Shown one piece after another: positions 36,101-46,857 of a stretch of DNA of 64,000 bases; the first letter of the stretch is position 1, and each line of letters begins with the position of its first letter. The notes beneath the pieces are model-generated. The model did no database searches. It was not told the origin of the DNA and saw only the letters and a program-made list of their open reading frames with translations. The stretch lies in NCBI RefSeq assembly GCF_040412425.1, contig NC_089781.1:56231968-56295967 (forward strand). Direction: 5' to 3'. Both the position numbers and the translations under genes were made by a program. This DNA is from Macrobrachium rosenbergii (lineage: Eukaryota; Arthropoda; Malacostraca; Decapoda; Palaemonidae).

Positions 36101-37105
36101 ATGTTTGCATGCCAGTTGTGAAAATAGTGGGTCAGTGTTGGAAGCCAAGTTGGCTGCCAAGAGAAAAGAGCTTGCATGCTAGTTGAGAAAATATTGTGTT
36201 GGTGTTGGAAGCCAAGATGGGGTCAAGAGAAAAGAGCTTGCATACCAGTTGTGAAAATAGTGGGTAGGTGTTGGAAGCCAAGTTGGGGGTTAAGGGAAAA
36301 GGGCTTGCATGCCAGTTGTGAAAGTATTGGGTCAGCATTAGAAGCGAGGGTGGTGGCCAAGAGGAAAGAGCTTGCATGCCAGTTGTGAAAATAGTGGGTC
36401 GGTGTTGGAAGCCAAGGTGGCTGCCAAGAGAAAAGAGCTTGCATGCCAGTTGAGAAAATATTGTGTCGGTGTTGGAAGCCAAGTTGGGGACTAAGGGAAA
36501 AGGGCTTGCATGCCAGTTGTGAAAATATTGGGTCAGTGTTAGAAGCCAAGGTGGTGACCAAGAGGAAAGAGCTTGCATACCAGTTGTGAAAATAATGGGT
36601 CGGTGTTGGAAGCAAAGGTAGGGTCAGTATAAAAGAGCTTTCATGCTAGTTGTGAAAATAGTGGGTCGGTGTTGGAAGCCAAGTTGGTGGCTAAGGGAAA
36701 AGAGCTTGCATCCCAGTTGTGAAAACAGTGGGTCGGTGTTGGAAGCCAAGGTGGCGGCCAAGAGAAAAGTGCTAGCATGCCAGTTGTGAAAATATTGGGT
36801 TGGTGTTGGAAGCCAAGATGGCAGCCAAGAGAAGAGGCTTTGCATGCTAGGTGTGAAAATAGTGGGTCAGTGTTGGAAGCCAATGTGGTGGCCAAGAGAA
36901 AAGACTTTGCATGCCAGTTGTGAAAATAGTGGGTCAGTGTTGGAAGCAAAGGTGGGGGCCAAGAGAAAAGAGCTTGCATGCTAGTCGTGCTAATAGTTGG
37001 TCAGTGTTGGAAGCCAAGGTGGCAGCCAAGAGAAAAGACCTTGCATGCTAGTCGTGGAAATAGTGGGTCAACGTTGGAAGCCAAGGTGTTGGACAAGAGA
37101 AAAGA
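30122..37105. repeat. 67-bp minisatellite array, about 104 units
   Basis: The unit reads roughly GTGGGTCAGTGTTGGAAGCC, then AAGGTGGCGGCCAAGAGAAA, then AGAGCTTGCATGCCAGTTGT, then GAAAATA. Units vary by substitution and a few by indel. Because 67 is not a multiple of three, reading frames pass through all phases and return every three units (201 bp, 67 codons). The - strand frames stay open over long distances (261 codons at 33918-34703). Larger duplications are visible, for example a four-unit block repeated exactly 268 bp apart (markers at 35061 and 35329). I regard the frames as a by-product of the repeat, not as genes. Confidence 0.97.
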
Positions 37106-37763
37106 TGAATATCTTTAGTTGGTGACGTCACCCTTCGATGATGGCGTGAGAGTTCTGTTTGGATGGTTTTTTTTTTGCTTAGTCAGCATTTGACTTTTCC
37201 ACCATGGCGGTAGGGCACTGACCATAGGCACGACAGCAATTATTCTTGTATATTAATCGAGATGATTAGGCACAAAAATAGATTCTTCAGTTATTGTAAA
37301 AGTGCTTTCCAAAAACTATAAAATGAAAAAGAAGCAGCTCATGTACTACCTTAGAGCAAAGATAAAAGGAAAGTCCATGCTACAACATTCATTCCTGGAA
37401 ATTTGAAATGAGTAAGAGGTGACTAGAATTAGGAGCTACTCAGAGTTAAAAGGCGATGAGTTTAGCCAAATGAAAGCACCAGAGCACACAATCCCTGCAT
37501 GTAGGATTACCATCCATATCCTATGATCGTTCTTACAAAACAATGTGTTGGCAATAATCATCAGATAACATTACTAAAGTTTTCCATCATCTGAAAATAA
37601 TTTGCTTACACTGCAAGCATAATTGAAGATTTTATAACTAATATCGTGGGTTTCAGCAATTCTAAGTTTTCAGCGAAATTCGCCCTCCTTTCAAAATGAA
37701 TGAAATTCGTGTCATTTTGGACGACTGTATGAACATTTTTGAACTAGCAAGGCGCGAATGTAA
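37106..37763. other. Spacer between minisatellite and transposon
   Basis: No supported gene. The array ends near 37105 at GGACAAGAGAAAAGATG, where similarity to the unit stops. Confidence 0.5.
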
Positions 37764-37900
37764 TAGACCGTGGGCCCACCATAGACACCCCTCCCCAAGG
37801 GATTTTTGCAGCCCCCCTATTCTTTAGAGATCATAGAATCAGAATCTGCTTGTCTGCACTTCGGCTTTGGTGATTTTGGCCGTAACAGCGGCCATTTTGA
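37764..37900 (+). repeat. Left terminal inverted repeat
   Basis: It matches the reverse complement of 41835-41973 with substitutions and small indels. Its inner part also resembles 41283-41425 reversed. Confidence 0.8.
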
Positions 37901-38419
37901 ATTCATATTGGGGCGCAAAAGGAAAAAATATTACTAATAATTTTTTCTACTTATATCTTTGTGATATATATTCTTATAGGTTTTTTGGGCCAAGGAATTC
38001 AATTTTTATAGTTCTAAAGCCCTATCACCAATATTTATCAAAGTACTTGGTAAAACTAAAATTGACGATTGCAGAGAATATGTTATATGAGCACAGTAGC
38101 CTATATGCAGCAGAGAATATTGATGAACATATATTCTTAATGATTTTGCACTGTATATTCTTGACAAGAATCTTTGTTACTTTTAATGCAATAATGTCTT
38201 GTATCTTTATTAAGTTATAATTAATAAGGGTTTTATTTACTTTTAGGTATTAGAACTCTTAATGGCCACTAATCTCCTTCAGATGAAAAGCCATTGAAGC
38301 TGAAATTAACTAAAAAGGAAAAATAAAGGTATCGCAACAAACATGTATAATTCACTATGACAGTAATAATTCAGAAAAGAATGTGAGACCTTTAACAGAC
38401 CACAGTTTTGATATGATCC

Positions 38420-41014
38420 ATGAAAAAAAAATTAATTAGACAAAAAAGTGACAAACCGAATGAAAGACTTGAAGCAATATGTGATAACATTCCAAAAACA
38501 TTTCTTAAACATTTACATGGAACTCACAATTGGTGTTATAAGAACTTTACTAACGTTTCCAGAATCTTAAAGAGAAAGTGTACAGCTGATGAAAATCAGG
38601 GTACTACCTCTAGATCAAAGAGTGAAAGGATATTGAAAAAAGTACAAGCGCCAACACCACATTTTCCTTCGACTGTTTGTTTAATGTGCAACAGGTACAG
38701 GAAAAAGGTGAATGGGCGCATCGAAATTCCCAACAAATGCCAAACGCAAACAGCTGAAGATACAATCAGAGCAGCAGCAGCAGCAGAAAGACTGAAGGAC
38801 TTCAAGATGCTGGGCCAGATTACCGATTATGACCTTCAGGCAAGAGAAGCACGTTATCATCCTACTTGTAGAAAACATTACACTAGATTACAAGAACGTA
38901 ATTATAAAGCAATGGAAAACCCTACAGTAAAACAAGAGCAAGAAGCTCATAATGCTGTCTTTGATTTTATGTGCCAGCACGTTAATGAAAACATAAAAGG
39001 AGCAAATGTTGAAAGGCTGTCAGTGCTAAAAGAAAAGTACCTACTCTTCTTGCAAGAGCAATTTCCGGAATTCTACAATCCTCAGTACAAAACTTATGAG
39101 CTAAAAGATAAACTGTTAAAATAATTTGGTAACAAGTTACAGTTTTGGCAGCCAGATCATAAGAGTGAACTAGTATATTCACCCAATGTTCATCAAGGTC
39201 AGGCTATAGAAGTTGTATTTGAAGTGGCTGCTTCTGAGTCAAAGAGAATTGAGGAGGCTGCTCTGATTTTAAGAAGAGCCATTTTGGATGGCCAAAGAGG
39301 AGCTCCAGAAATGCCTTGGCCACCAGCAAAAGAATTTTTGCTTGGAGAAAATATTAAAGTATCCAAACTTTTACTAGGATTTTAAAGTTGATCGTAGGTG
39401 GTTCCAAAGCAGCTGAGACCACTGAGATACCAGTACGTTCTATCTCTCAAGATTTATGTAAAGCTGCAACAAAAGGAAAGAGGATGATGCCATAGCATCT
39501 ACTCATAGGCCTGACATTGCGGCATCTTACAGGCAGTGCAGAAATTGTAACAATATTGCATCGTTTTGGTCGCTGTGCATCATACTCTTGCTTGCTTGAA
39601 CTGGAGACTGCAATGTGTGATAATATCATAAAGACAGAGAGAATTCTTCCAAGAGGCATTCAGGTGGAAGATAACAGAGTGACTCATTTGTGTTGGGACA
39701 ATTTTGACTTGACAGAACAAACATCAACTGGAGCTGGAACAACAAGAATTATCATTTAGTGAAAATGACAAAATGTTTGAAGTCGTAGAGAAAAGCAGGA
39801 ATCCTCGGACTAAGAAACGACCGATCAGCTATATGCCTAAGGAAATAGAACCATGTTTTTCGAAGCCAAAAGCTGAACCAGTATTTGCACCGTCTTTGCT
39901 TACCTCGCCCAATAAAGATGTGAATGATGTTGCTAAGTTATCTGACTCTTTGTGGTTGCTCAGTAGAGCCATGGCAAAGGAATCATTTCAAACGGTTCCT
40001 TATTGGGCAGGTTGGAAATCTATAAACGAGAGAGTGAAAGAATATGGAGAAGCTCAATCAAGAGTACAGTATATGCCTCCAATTAATGCGCCAGTCACAG
40101 AAAATGCCACTGTACAGCACATACTTAAATTGTCCCAATTAGCTTCCAGGGAGGTCAATCAGCCATATACAATTGTAACATTTGACTCAGCAGTTGCTAA
40201 AAAAGCATATGCAATTGTGTGGCAGGATCCGAATGCATTTGGAGATGTTATTGTTAGGTTAGTTGTTTTCCATACAATATGTGCATTTCTTGGAGTGATT
40301 GGGAAACGCGTGCGTGCAAGTGGTTTTGAAGAGATTTTAATTGAGTCAGGAATATGTGTCAGTGGTTCTATCAACAAAGTGATTTCAGGAAAACACTATA
40401 ACAGAGCTATAATTGTTCACAAGACTTTTACAAAGTTTTGAATCAAATGTAACAACCCTCTGGAAAGGAAGAGCTCGGGATATAATGGAACGTCTTGCAC
40501 ATTCCCCAAGCAGAGCATTGCTGGACGAAGCATTGGCCAATGAAGATTGCACTGCAATGATTCAACAATACAATATTTTTAAAGAAGAACTCAGAAGAGG
40601 AGAACATGGGAAAACAGCTAAGTTTTGGATTGATTACATGGACAAGGTTCTTCTTGTCTTGCGTTTCCAGAGGGCAACTAAAGAGAGCAACTTTGATTTA
40701 CACATATCTTGCCTAGAACAGTTATGTCCGATGTTCTTTTGTTATGACCATCCAAACTATGCTAGGTACACAACGATCTACTGTACATGCTTTCAATGCT
40801 CAATCTGAATAAATCTCACCCAGGAGCCAAGGAACTGCTGCACCATGGCATAAGTGTGAGTAGGTCAGGTGTTAGGTGTAGTAGAAATGCAGTGGACATC
40901 ACAACAGAACAAACTATAAATCGCCATGCAAAATCAAGTGGAGACATAATAGGATTTGCTTTTGGGTTTAATTCATTATTTATTTTAGATGTCAAATGCA
41001 CTTTTATTTCTTAA
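38420..41014 (+). pseudogene. Decayed transposon protein with zinc-binding N-terminus, family not assigned
   Basis: The first segment (38420-39124, read on in frame past a TAA to about 39385) has a cysteine/histidine pattern: C87-x2-C90 (CLMC) and H147-x2-C150-x2-H153 (HPTCRKH). Later segments, split by frameshifts at about 39390-39517, 39760 and 40440, contain CWDNFDLTEQTSTGAGTT (39690-39745), VTFDSAVAKKAYAIVW (40178), VVFHTICAFLGVIGKR (40264) and HYNRAIIVHK. A C-terminal part reads FCYDHPNYARYT and TTEQTINRHAKSSGDIIGFA. The aspartates in NFD and TFD, followed by acidic residues, could be catalytic, as in DDE-type enzymes. That is inference. I recall similar uncharacterised proteins in many copies in invertebrates, which fits a mobile element. 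Confidence 0.55.
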
Positions 41015-41282
41015 AGGAATACTTTAGTTTATTGTACCTGTATCACAAAATTTCTTAAAAACCCAGTAATATTTCGAATCCTCTCTTTTCTAATAAAAAC
41101 CAAAGATTTATCAATTTAATTTCTTTTCTTGTTTTCCTTGGATTCTTTGGGCCAAAATCCTATGATTTAGTCTAATTTGTCTTTTGATGAGAAATGACAT
41201 CAAATTACATGACCTATTCCTTGCCCACTTAGTTAAGCTAACACTTTTTGAAATTATTTGAAATTAGATTTTTAAAAATTAT

Positions 41283-41425
41283 TTTAAAATTTTGGATGTA
41301 GCAGCCAAAATCTCGACATCTCAGAGTGCAGAAAATCATACTCTGAATCAACTGACTCTAAAGAAATAAAAAGGTAGAGTCTGCACAGATATATTGGTGG
41401 GGGGAGGGGGGAGGCAACTGGTCTA
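41283..41425 (-). repeat. Second, inner copy of the right TIR
   Basis: GTAGCAGCCAAAATC, CAGAGTGCAGAAAATCA and the tip GGTCTA (41420-41425) repeat the order found at 41835-41973, about 550 bp upstream. The base text next to its tip does not repeat the TAA seen at the outer tip. Confidence 0.7.
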
Positions 41426-41834
41426 TGCTCCAAATAGCAGATGGCTATACCCGAGAATAAACCGCCTCCTAAGCGGTGAAGATAATTTTTCTCATGGTAT
41501 ATATTTGCTTTAATTTTGGACAAAATATAACATATTATATATGAAATAGCATCTAAAAAACATGCTCTTTATGGATATTCTCTCTGTCACTTCACTAAAA
41601 GAAAGGAGAGCAAACTATAATAATATGCATTTTTCTTGAGAGTCAAAAATTTATATTTAAACCTAAATAACCTACTGACTCCTATTTTTTTTTTCGATGA
41701 AATAAACCATTTCATTCGATTCAGCGTATTTTAAAACCCATAGTTCCTTACCATTTTCATATATTGTTTTTTTTCTGTGCGTGACAAAAACTAACTTTTT
41801 TTATCCAATTTTTGTCCTGAATATTTTTCAATTT

Positions 41835-41973
41835 TTGGCTGTAGCAGCCAAAATCCAGAGTGCAGACAACCAGAATCTGAATCTACGGACTTTAAAGTAT
41901 AGGAAAAATGTGGTCTGCAAAAATCCCTTTGGGAGCGGGGTGGGGGGGATTTCGGCTGCTGGCCCATGGTCTA
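41835..41973 (-). repeat. Right terminal inverted repeat
   Basis: The reverse complement of the left end. It carries a run of seven C bases in the TIR reading direction, from 41948 downward. Confidence 0.8.
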
Positions 41974-42415
41974 TAATCACAGATCTAAGGGAGATCCACT
42001 GCAGCGACTCATGGCAGATTCCCCCCAGCTTCAGCAAGGCCGGGGGGCGGGGCGGGGGAGGCGGACGAAGACAAATCCTTAAGCATCTGATGGTACATCT
42101 GATGTGGGGGAAAATTCTCAAGGCTCAGTACCCAGGAATAGAGCACAAAATAGTCATATAGTTAAGAAAGTTTCTATTGATGAGTGTCATATTTGACTCC
42201 GTCATAGATTTGAACTTTTCTGATTGGTACTGTATCTGAAATGAATTTACGCTTTTTGTTTTTTTTTTTACCGTTTGGACACTTATCCAGTACGGAGTTA
42301 CTTGCTTGGCTAGGTAAAAGGAATACATAAAACATGGAACACGTAAAACTTCAGTTTACCTCTCCATTCTGAGCAAAATGTTTAATGTAGATAAATGTCT
42401 CAAAGAACCACTTAC
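41974..42415. other. Intron remainder next to exon, no gene
   Basis: AT-rich sequence between the outer transposon end and the donor site of the exon at 42416. There are no other features. Confidence 0.5.
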
Positions 42416-42573
42416 GTGGCGCAGACGCTAAACTTGAATGTTGCATCCGTAGACAAGACATAAGGAGGAGTCTTGATATTCACGTCGAACCTGGGAAGCA
42501 CATATTCTCCAACTTTGAAGTTCTGCGTTTTGGAATTACCCTCACTTGTCTTCAATCGGATGTGGTAGAACCC
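42416..42573 (-). CDS. Alpha-2-macroglobulin family gene, exon 3 of those seen
   Basis: On the - strand the exon starts after TCTGTTTGAAG and ends before GTAAGT. The 158 bp encode GFYHIRLKTSEGNSKTQ, then FKVGEYVLPRFDVNI and TFKFSVCA, plus two bases of the next codon. FKVGEYVLPRFDV matches the family's conserved segment at the boundary of macroglobulin domains 2 and 3. The phase is 0 at the start and 2 at the end, which joins correctly with both neighbours. The protein is expected to be a secreted thioester-type protease trap or immune opsonin; the bait and thioester regions are not in this window. Confidence 0.93.
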
Positions 42574-43302
42574 CTTCAAACAGAACAACGGTTACATTAA
42601 CAAAGTTGACCGATGGAAAGCTCGAAAGCAAAGCAGAAAAAAATGATCCAACTTTCCTTGCTCGTAATGAAACAGTCTCTCAGGGCAACTGTTTTTGTCC
42701 GATAGCAAACTGAGGCTACTGCTAGAAGGAGTGTCCTGTTAGATACCCTTAATAACTGACTTCGTTAAAGAGCTTAACAGGTTTTTAGTAACAAGAAAGA
42801 ACATCCACTTAATAGTAAGATTTTTCTAGGCCAATAACAAACATTTGAGCTTATTTAGTGCTACAAGGTTATCAATGAATATTCGGGAAAACTACCACTT
42901 TTAGGAAAAACATCATTCTCGTAACTGACAGAACTTAAGTGATATGTAAATTACAGTTCACTCATTTAAGAGATACTATGAGTAAAAATAATCTGATCGC
43001 AAACTATTCACGTAACATATTTTAAAAACAAACCATGAATACTGAAGGTACTTATGAAAACTATCAATAACTTGTGCAAGACTGGTATTATCTACTTCCC
43101 TAACATTATTCTTATTAAGGAAATCATTACCAATTTTAGATTTCAGTTTCACCTCATTCGTGTCAGAAGTCATCTGTTAGAACTAATCATGTCCTTGAAG
43201 TTAGTAAATCTTAAATTAGTTGGTAAAGATGTTCAGTTTCGTTAAACCGGGTCACTTCTTCGTGCAAATCGAAGAAGTGACCCAGAAATGGCGCTGCTTT
43301 AC
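42574..43302 (-). other. Intron, 729 bp
   Basis: Bounded by a GTAAAG donor (- strand, next to 43303) and an acceptor ending TTGAAG (next to 42573). No genes inside. Confidence 0.85.
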
Positions 43303-43419
43303 CTCTTCCGGCTCATCAACAAGATCCATAGAAAGGTGAACGATGCCTTGCGAGTTGTCGACGTCCAGCCATTGAGCAATGCGTGTCTTGGAAGGAGTTT
43401 CAATCCAGACCTCTCGATA
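43303..43419 (-). CDS. Alpha-2-macroglobulin family gene, exon 2 of those seen
   Basis: An acceptor TTTGCTTTCTCTTTCAG precedes the exon and a GTAAAG donor follows. The exon has exactly 39 codons, read as YREVWIETPSKTRIAQWLDV, ending VDEPEE. The phrase R-I-A-Q-W is a family hallmark of macroglobulin domain 2. The phase is 0 at both ends and fits the flanking exons. Confidence 0.93.
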
Positions 43420-43923
43420 CTGAAAGAGAAAGCAAAATCTGTCAAATTCTTATCTCTGAGGCATTTGAGAAGTTCCTTACCCCTCGCTTTACTTGGAATG
43501 AATTACAGATAAGGGTCAAGCAAATTGCATTTTTTATGTATAAGCCCAACCGCAAGGTCAAATACACTTTCGGGGCCACTGATGACCATCTTGTCCCTAT
43601 AAAGGCACGGATGGAGCTGTTAAAACTGACGAAAAGGTTATCATTGGTTCACACAAGATCGAGAAAATAAGATAACACGATTTTGTAAATTCTTGTCTAG
43701 ATTTGTCTTAGTGATTGACTTTTTTTATTAACAACGAGCACTGTAGTTATTTTACTGTATATAAATCCGTTCCACAAGACAGGATTACCATCATGAAAAA
43801 ATCTTGAACAACCTGTGAGTCTAGTCTGATACACAACACGACAACAAAGCTGAAATATTAATGCACTGGGTGAAATCACATCGGAATATTCCAGACAATC
43901 ACTGTGTTAACAGGAAAACTCAC
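43420..43923 (-). other. Intron, 504 bp
   Basis: The donor is GTGAGT next to 43924; the acceptor is the pyrimidine-rich TTTCTCTTTCAG next to 43419. No genes inside. Confidence 0.85.
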
Positions 43924-44165
43924 ATTTTTCGTCGAAACATTTAAGATGGGACCAGTAACAGTTAGCAGCCTGAACTGCACCGTTTCCCCAGGCTGATATT
44001 GATGTTTGTCAGTTTGGATAAACACGCGCTCCGTTGACCTGGGCCGCAAGCGTACTTGACCAGAATGATCCAAATCCTTGCCACTCAAACTGCCGGTGAC
44101 ATTGATTCTTCCTTGATAGAAGTCGGAATCCGACACTTCAAGATCACGACAAAATTCTGCCTTTC
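43924..44165 (-). CDS. Alpha-2-macroglobulin family gene, exon 1 of those seen
   Basis: An acceptor TTTTTCGTTCCAG precedes 44165 and a GTGAGT donor follows 43924. The 242 bp give two bases of a split codon and 80 codons, with FCRDLEVSDSDFYQGRINV, then VFIQTDKHQYQPGETVQFRL and LNVSTKN. The phrase V-F-I-Q-T-D-K-x-x-Y-x-P-G is diagnostic for the start of macroglobulin domain 2 in this family. The exon is internal: it has no signal peptide, and its 5' phase demands an upstream exon. Upstream exons were not recognised between 44165 and 64000, so the first introns are large or the start is outside the window. Confidence 0.95.
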
Positions 44166-45957
44166 CTGGAACGAAAAATACGAAGCTAAGTAAGACTTCA
44201 TGTTCAGTAAATGCTTGGCCAGTTGTTTAGGAAAACACAGAAACAGATCCAAGAAATACCATATCTTCTGGTGAACTGGAACCCGAAGTATGATGAGAAC
44301 AGTTTCCGAGAGTCATCTATCAGTTTTTAGCTCTATAGCCTACCCAATAGAGCTCATGAATTTAGTTATCTGTATAACATGTTTTAGAAATAACAGCACG
44401 AAGATATCAAATAAAAAGCTTGCATCACCCCTTATGTCTCTAATACGCAAACGCCTCCTGTCTTTTGTTACTGTTTTCTTTAATAGATAAACATTTAAAC
44501 AAGTAAAATATGGTTTTAGTCGTCTTGTCGACGTTAGAACTAGACTCTTGCAATAAAAGCTTTTTAATCGTTGAAATTTATATTTTTTCCTTTTGATTCA
44601 ATTATTACACATAATTCCTGAGGTCTATGTGAAGGCCCCGATTTCATTGTGATAGCTGTTACCTTTTGAGGCCTCGCCATTAATTAGTTCATTTTCTGTG
44701 TCCACTTGCTCAATTACATTACGTTCTGCACACTCATGTAATTCAACAACGTCTCTGCCAGCAACGTTTTCTTGATTGATAGTTTAGTGAGTGAATTTTT
44801 TGTTTTGTTTGCTTTGTCAAAGGCGGAGACTTGTGAATATTTAAACACTATACCATATTGTTATCAGTAATATGTCGTCAACATTATCATCGCATCCTAC
44901 AAAGTGCTTCGCAAAGAGCCTCTGTGAAATTCTGCCATCCGGGTCTTCCCTTTGCTTCCACTTCCTAAAATCTCCACTCAACTCCAACCTCCCTTCTGAT
45001 AGTTTCATCCAAGTAGGTCTACTGTAGGTCTTCCAACTCTCCTGTTGCCAAGGAGTCTAGATGACAATATCACGATCAAGAGGGAGGGGAGTAAGCTGTC
45101 TCTCTAGCCAGCCTTTGGAAAGTCTAGTGCCCTCACCCATCAAACAACATCGGTGACTTCTAAGTATTATACAGGGGTAGAAGTGGAAGTGTTGAAAGAA
45201 TTGCTGAATGATGTTAATTATTAAACAAAATAATGTTCAGATCTGAATCAGAACGAGTCTAGTTTTCCCTCCAGAATTTGAAGTCATTTACTTAGATTGT
45301 TTGAATAGGTTGAATTATGGAAACATTTTCTGCCGCAGGTGAAATAAAATATTTTAGAATGTTGTGGCTTGTCATCACCGTAACTTACTACGTGTAAACC
45401 GTCAAAAAAGAGACCAGTTAATATTCCCTGATGAAAACAGGCAAATGTTCTCAAAACGAACCAACATGGAAATGTAGATCATTATCTAATAAAACTATGT
45501 AAAGATGAAAGTATTAAAAAAAAAGTAAGAGAGGACACTAAAATAATGCAAGTGATATGATGCCCCTGAATTCACTGATTAGATTTAAAAAGCTTAATGA
45601 CTTACAAATGACTTGAAAGTTGTACTCCCAAGCACGAACCGGATGTTACTGAATTCAGGCGTGACTAGTTCTTGCATATTCGCCCTTGTGCTCTGGAATC
45701 TGGTTTTTAAATGACAAGAGGTGCTACAGTCGCCACTACTGTACTTGATTTAGTGGGTTTTCTATATTTTGAAAAATCACGGACAGTACAGAGTGTGATA
45801 AGAGGATAAGTAAACGGACTTCTGGACCACTACTCTCAAATCCATATTTCAAATTCCAATCATTTAGTAACAACAAGGACTGTACGTGGAATTTTTGGTA
45901 CGTTACTATTGAAGAAGTTGTAATGAAGTACTAAACAATTCAGAAGATGCCAAACAT
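44166..45957. other. Upstream intron or 5' flank of the alpha-2-macroglobulin gene, no exon recognised
   Basis: No convincing exon. A stretch near 44905-45070 (GAGCCTCTGTGAA, then CCAACTCTCCTGTTGCC) resembles 50510-50655 and is probably a diverged dispersed repeat. A GTAAGT preceded by a short open frame near 45600-45680 (- strand) was considered and not accepted as an exon. Confidence 0.45.
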
Positions 45958-46039
<82 letters not shown>

Positions 46040-46096
46040 TATATATACTGTATATATAAGTGCTATATACTTCTGTGAAATTTAAAAAGTAATACA

Positions 46097-46172
<76 letters not shown>

Positions 46173-46299
46173 AAATACGTATAAATCTATATTATAAATA
46201 ACATAAATTCTATATTATAAATAACACAACATACATGTATAGATAAACACACAAATATATATATATTATATAGACACACATATATATATGTATATATAC

Positions 46300-46391
<92 letters not shown>
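45958..46391. repeat. Group of (AT)n, (GA)n and (AT)n arrays
   Basis: AT at 45958-46031, GA at 46100-46169 and AT at about 46255-46391, with short AT-rich bridges. Confidence 0.93.
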
Positions 46392-46396
<5 letters not shown>

Positions 46397-46440
46397 CAAG
46401 CAGTTTGTCCCTTCATCAAACAGTTGGACCTCTTCCACAG

Positions 46441-46485
46441 AAAACCCCACACGGCAAAACCCCCACACGACCAAAAACCCACACG
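46441..46485 (-). repeat. Left arm, G-rich minisatellite on the - strand
   Basis: Reversed, it reads GGGTTTTTGGTCGTGT, GGGGGTTTTGCCGTGT and GGGGTTTT: about two and a half units of the array at 48425-48580. Confidence 0.75.
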
Positions 46486-46508
46486 AATAATGAAAGTGCG
46501 GATAGTTA

Positions 46509-46637
<129 letters not shown>

Positions 46638-46857
46638 CAAATTAGTAAATTACCTATTGTTATTCGATAAGTTATGTACAGTGGTTACAAGGAAAGCTTT
46701 CACTGTTTTCGTCTGTTAACTAGCAAACTATCAACAAATTTGTATTGACAATACTCCTTTGCTAGTTATTTACAATTATTACAAAATGACTTTTTTTTTC
46801 TTAAGACGGAGCTTTAGTTTGAGTGGAAATAATTTTTTCTGTACTCCTTTGCTCATC

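Larger units (their letters stand above)
37764..41973 (+). mobile_element. TIR DNA transposon with an unassigned protein
   Basis: The ends are inverted repeats of about 140 bp (37764-37900 and 41835-41973). They share TAGACC at the tips, GGGATTTTTGCAG inside, then TCAGAATCTG, TTGTCTGCACT and GGATTTTGG-like text. TAA lies directly outside both tips (37761-37763 and 41974-41976); a TA duplication is also possible because the bases are ambiguous. The interior carries a decayed multi-segment coding region on the + strand. Size, TIRs and flanking duplication fit a class II element. The protein does not match a transposase family that I can name, so the superfamily stays open. Confidence 0.7.
26616..42415 (-). 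other. 15.8-kb intron of the alpha-2-macroglobulin family gene
   Basis: The exons on either side join in phase (AC plus A) and have canonical donor and acceptor signals, so the interval is an intron. It contains a short foldback repeat, a 67-bp minisatellite array of about 7 kb and a 4.2-kb TIR transposon. From 26616 to 27930, and from 28062 to 30121 apart from one isolated minisatellite unit, I see no gene. A run of eleven G and one of seven C lie near 27027-27052. Confidence 0.85.

Noticed and set aside
30122..37105. Many long - strand reading frames with repeated HNWHASSFLL and FSQLACKLFS text
   Set aside because: They are translations of the 67-bp minisatellite. They shift phase from unit to unit, have no conserved start and lie in an intron. 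Kept only as a finding, not as genes.
45600..45720. - strand stretch ending in TTT/GTAAGT, considered as a 5' exon of the alpha-2-macroglobulin gene
   Set aside because: The reading MQELVTPEFSNIRFVLGS has no similarity to the expected N-terminal domain and the acceptor is weak.
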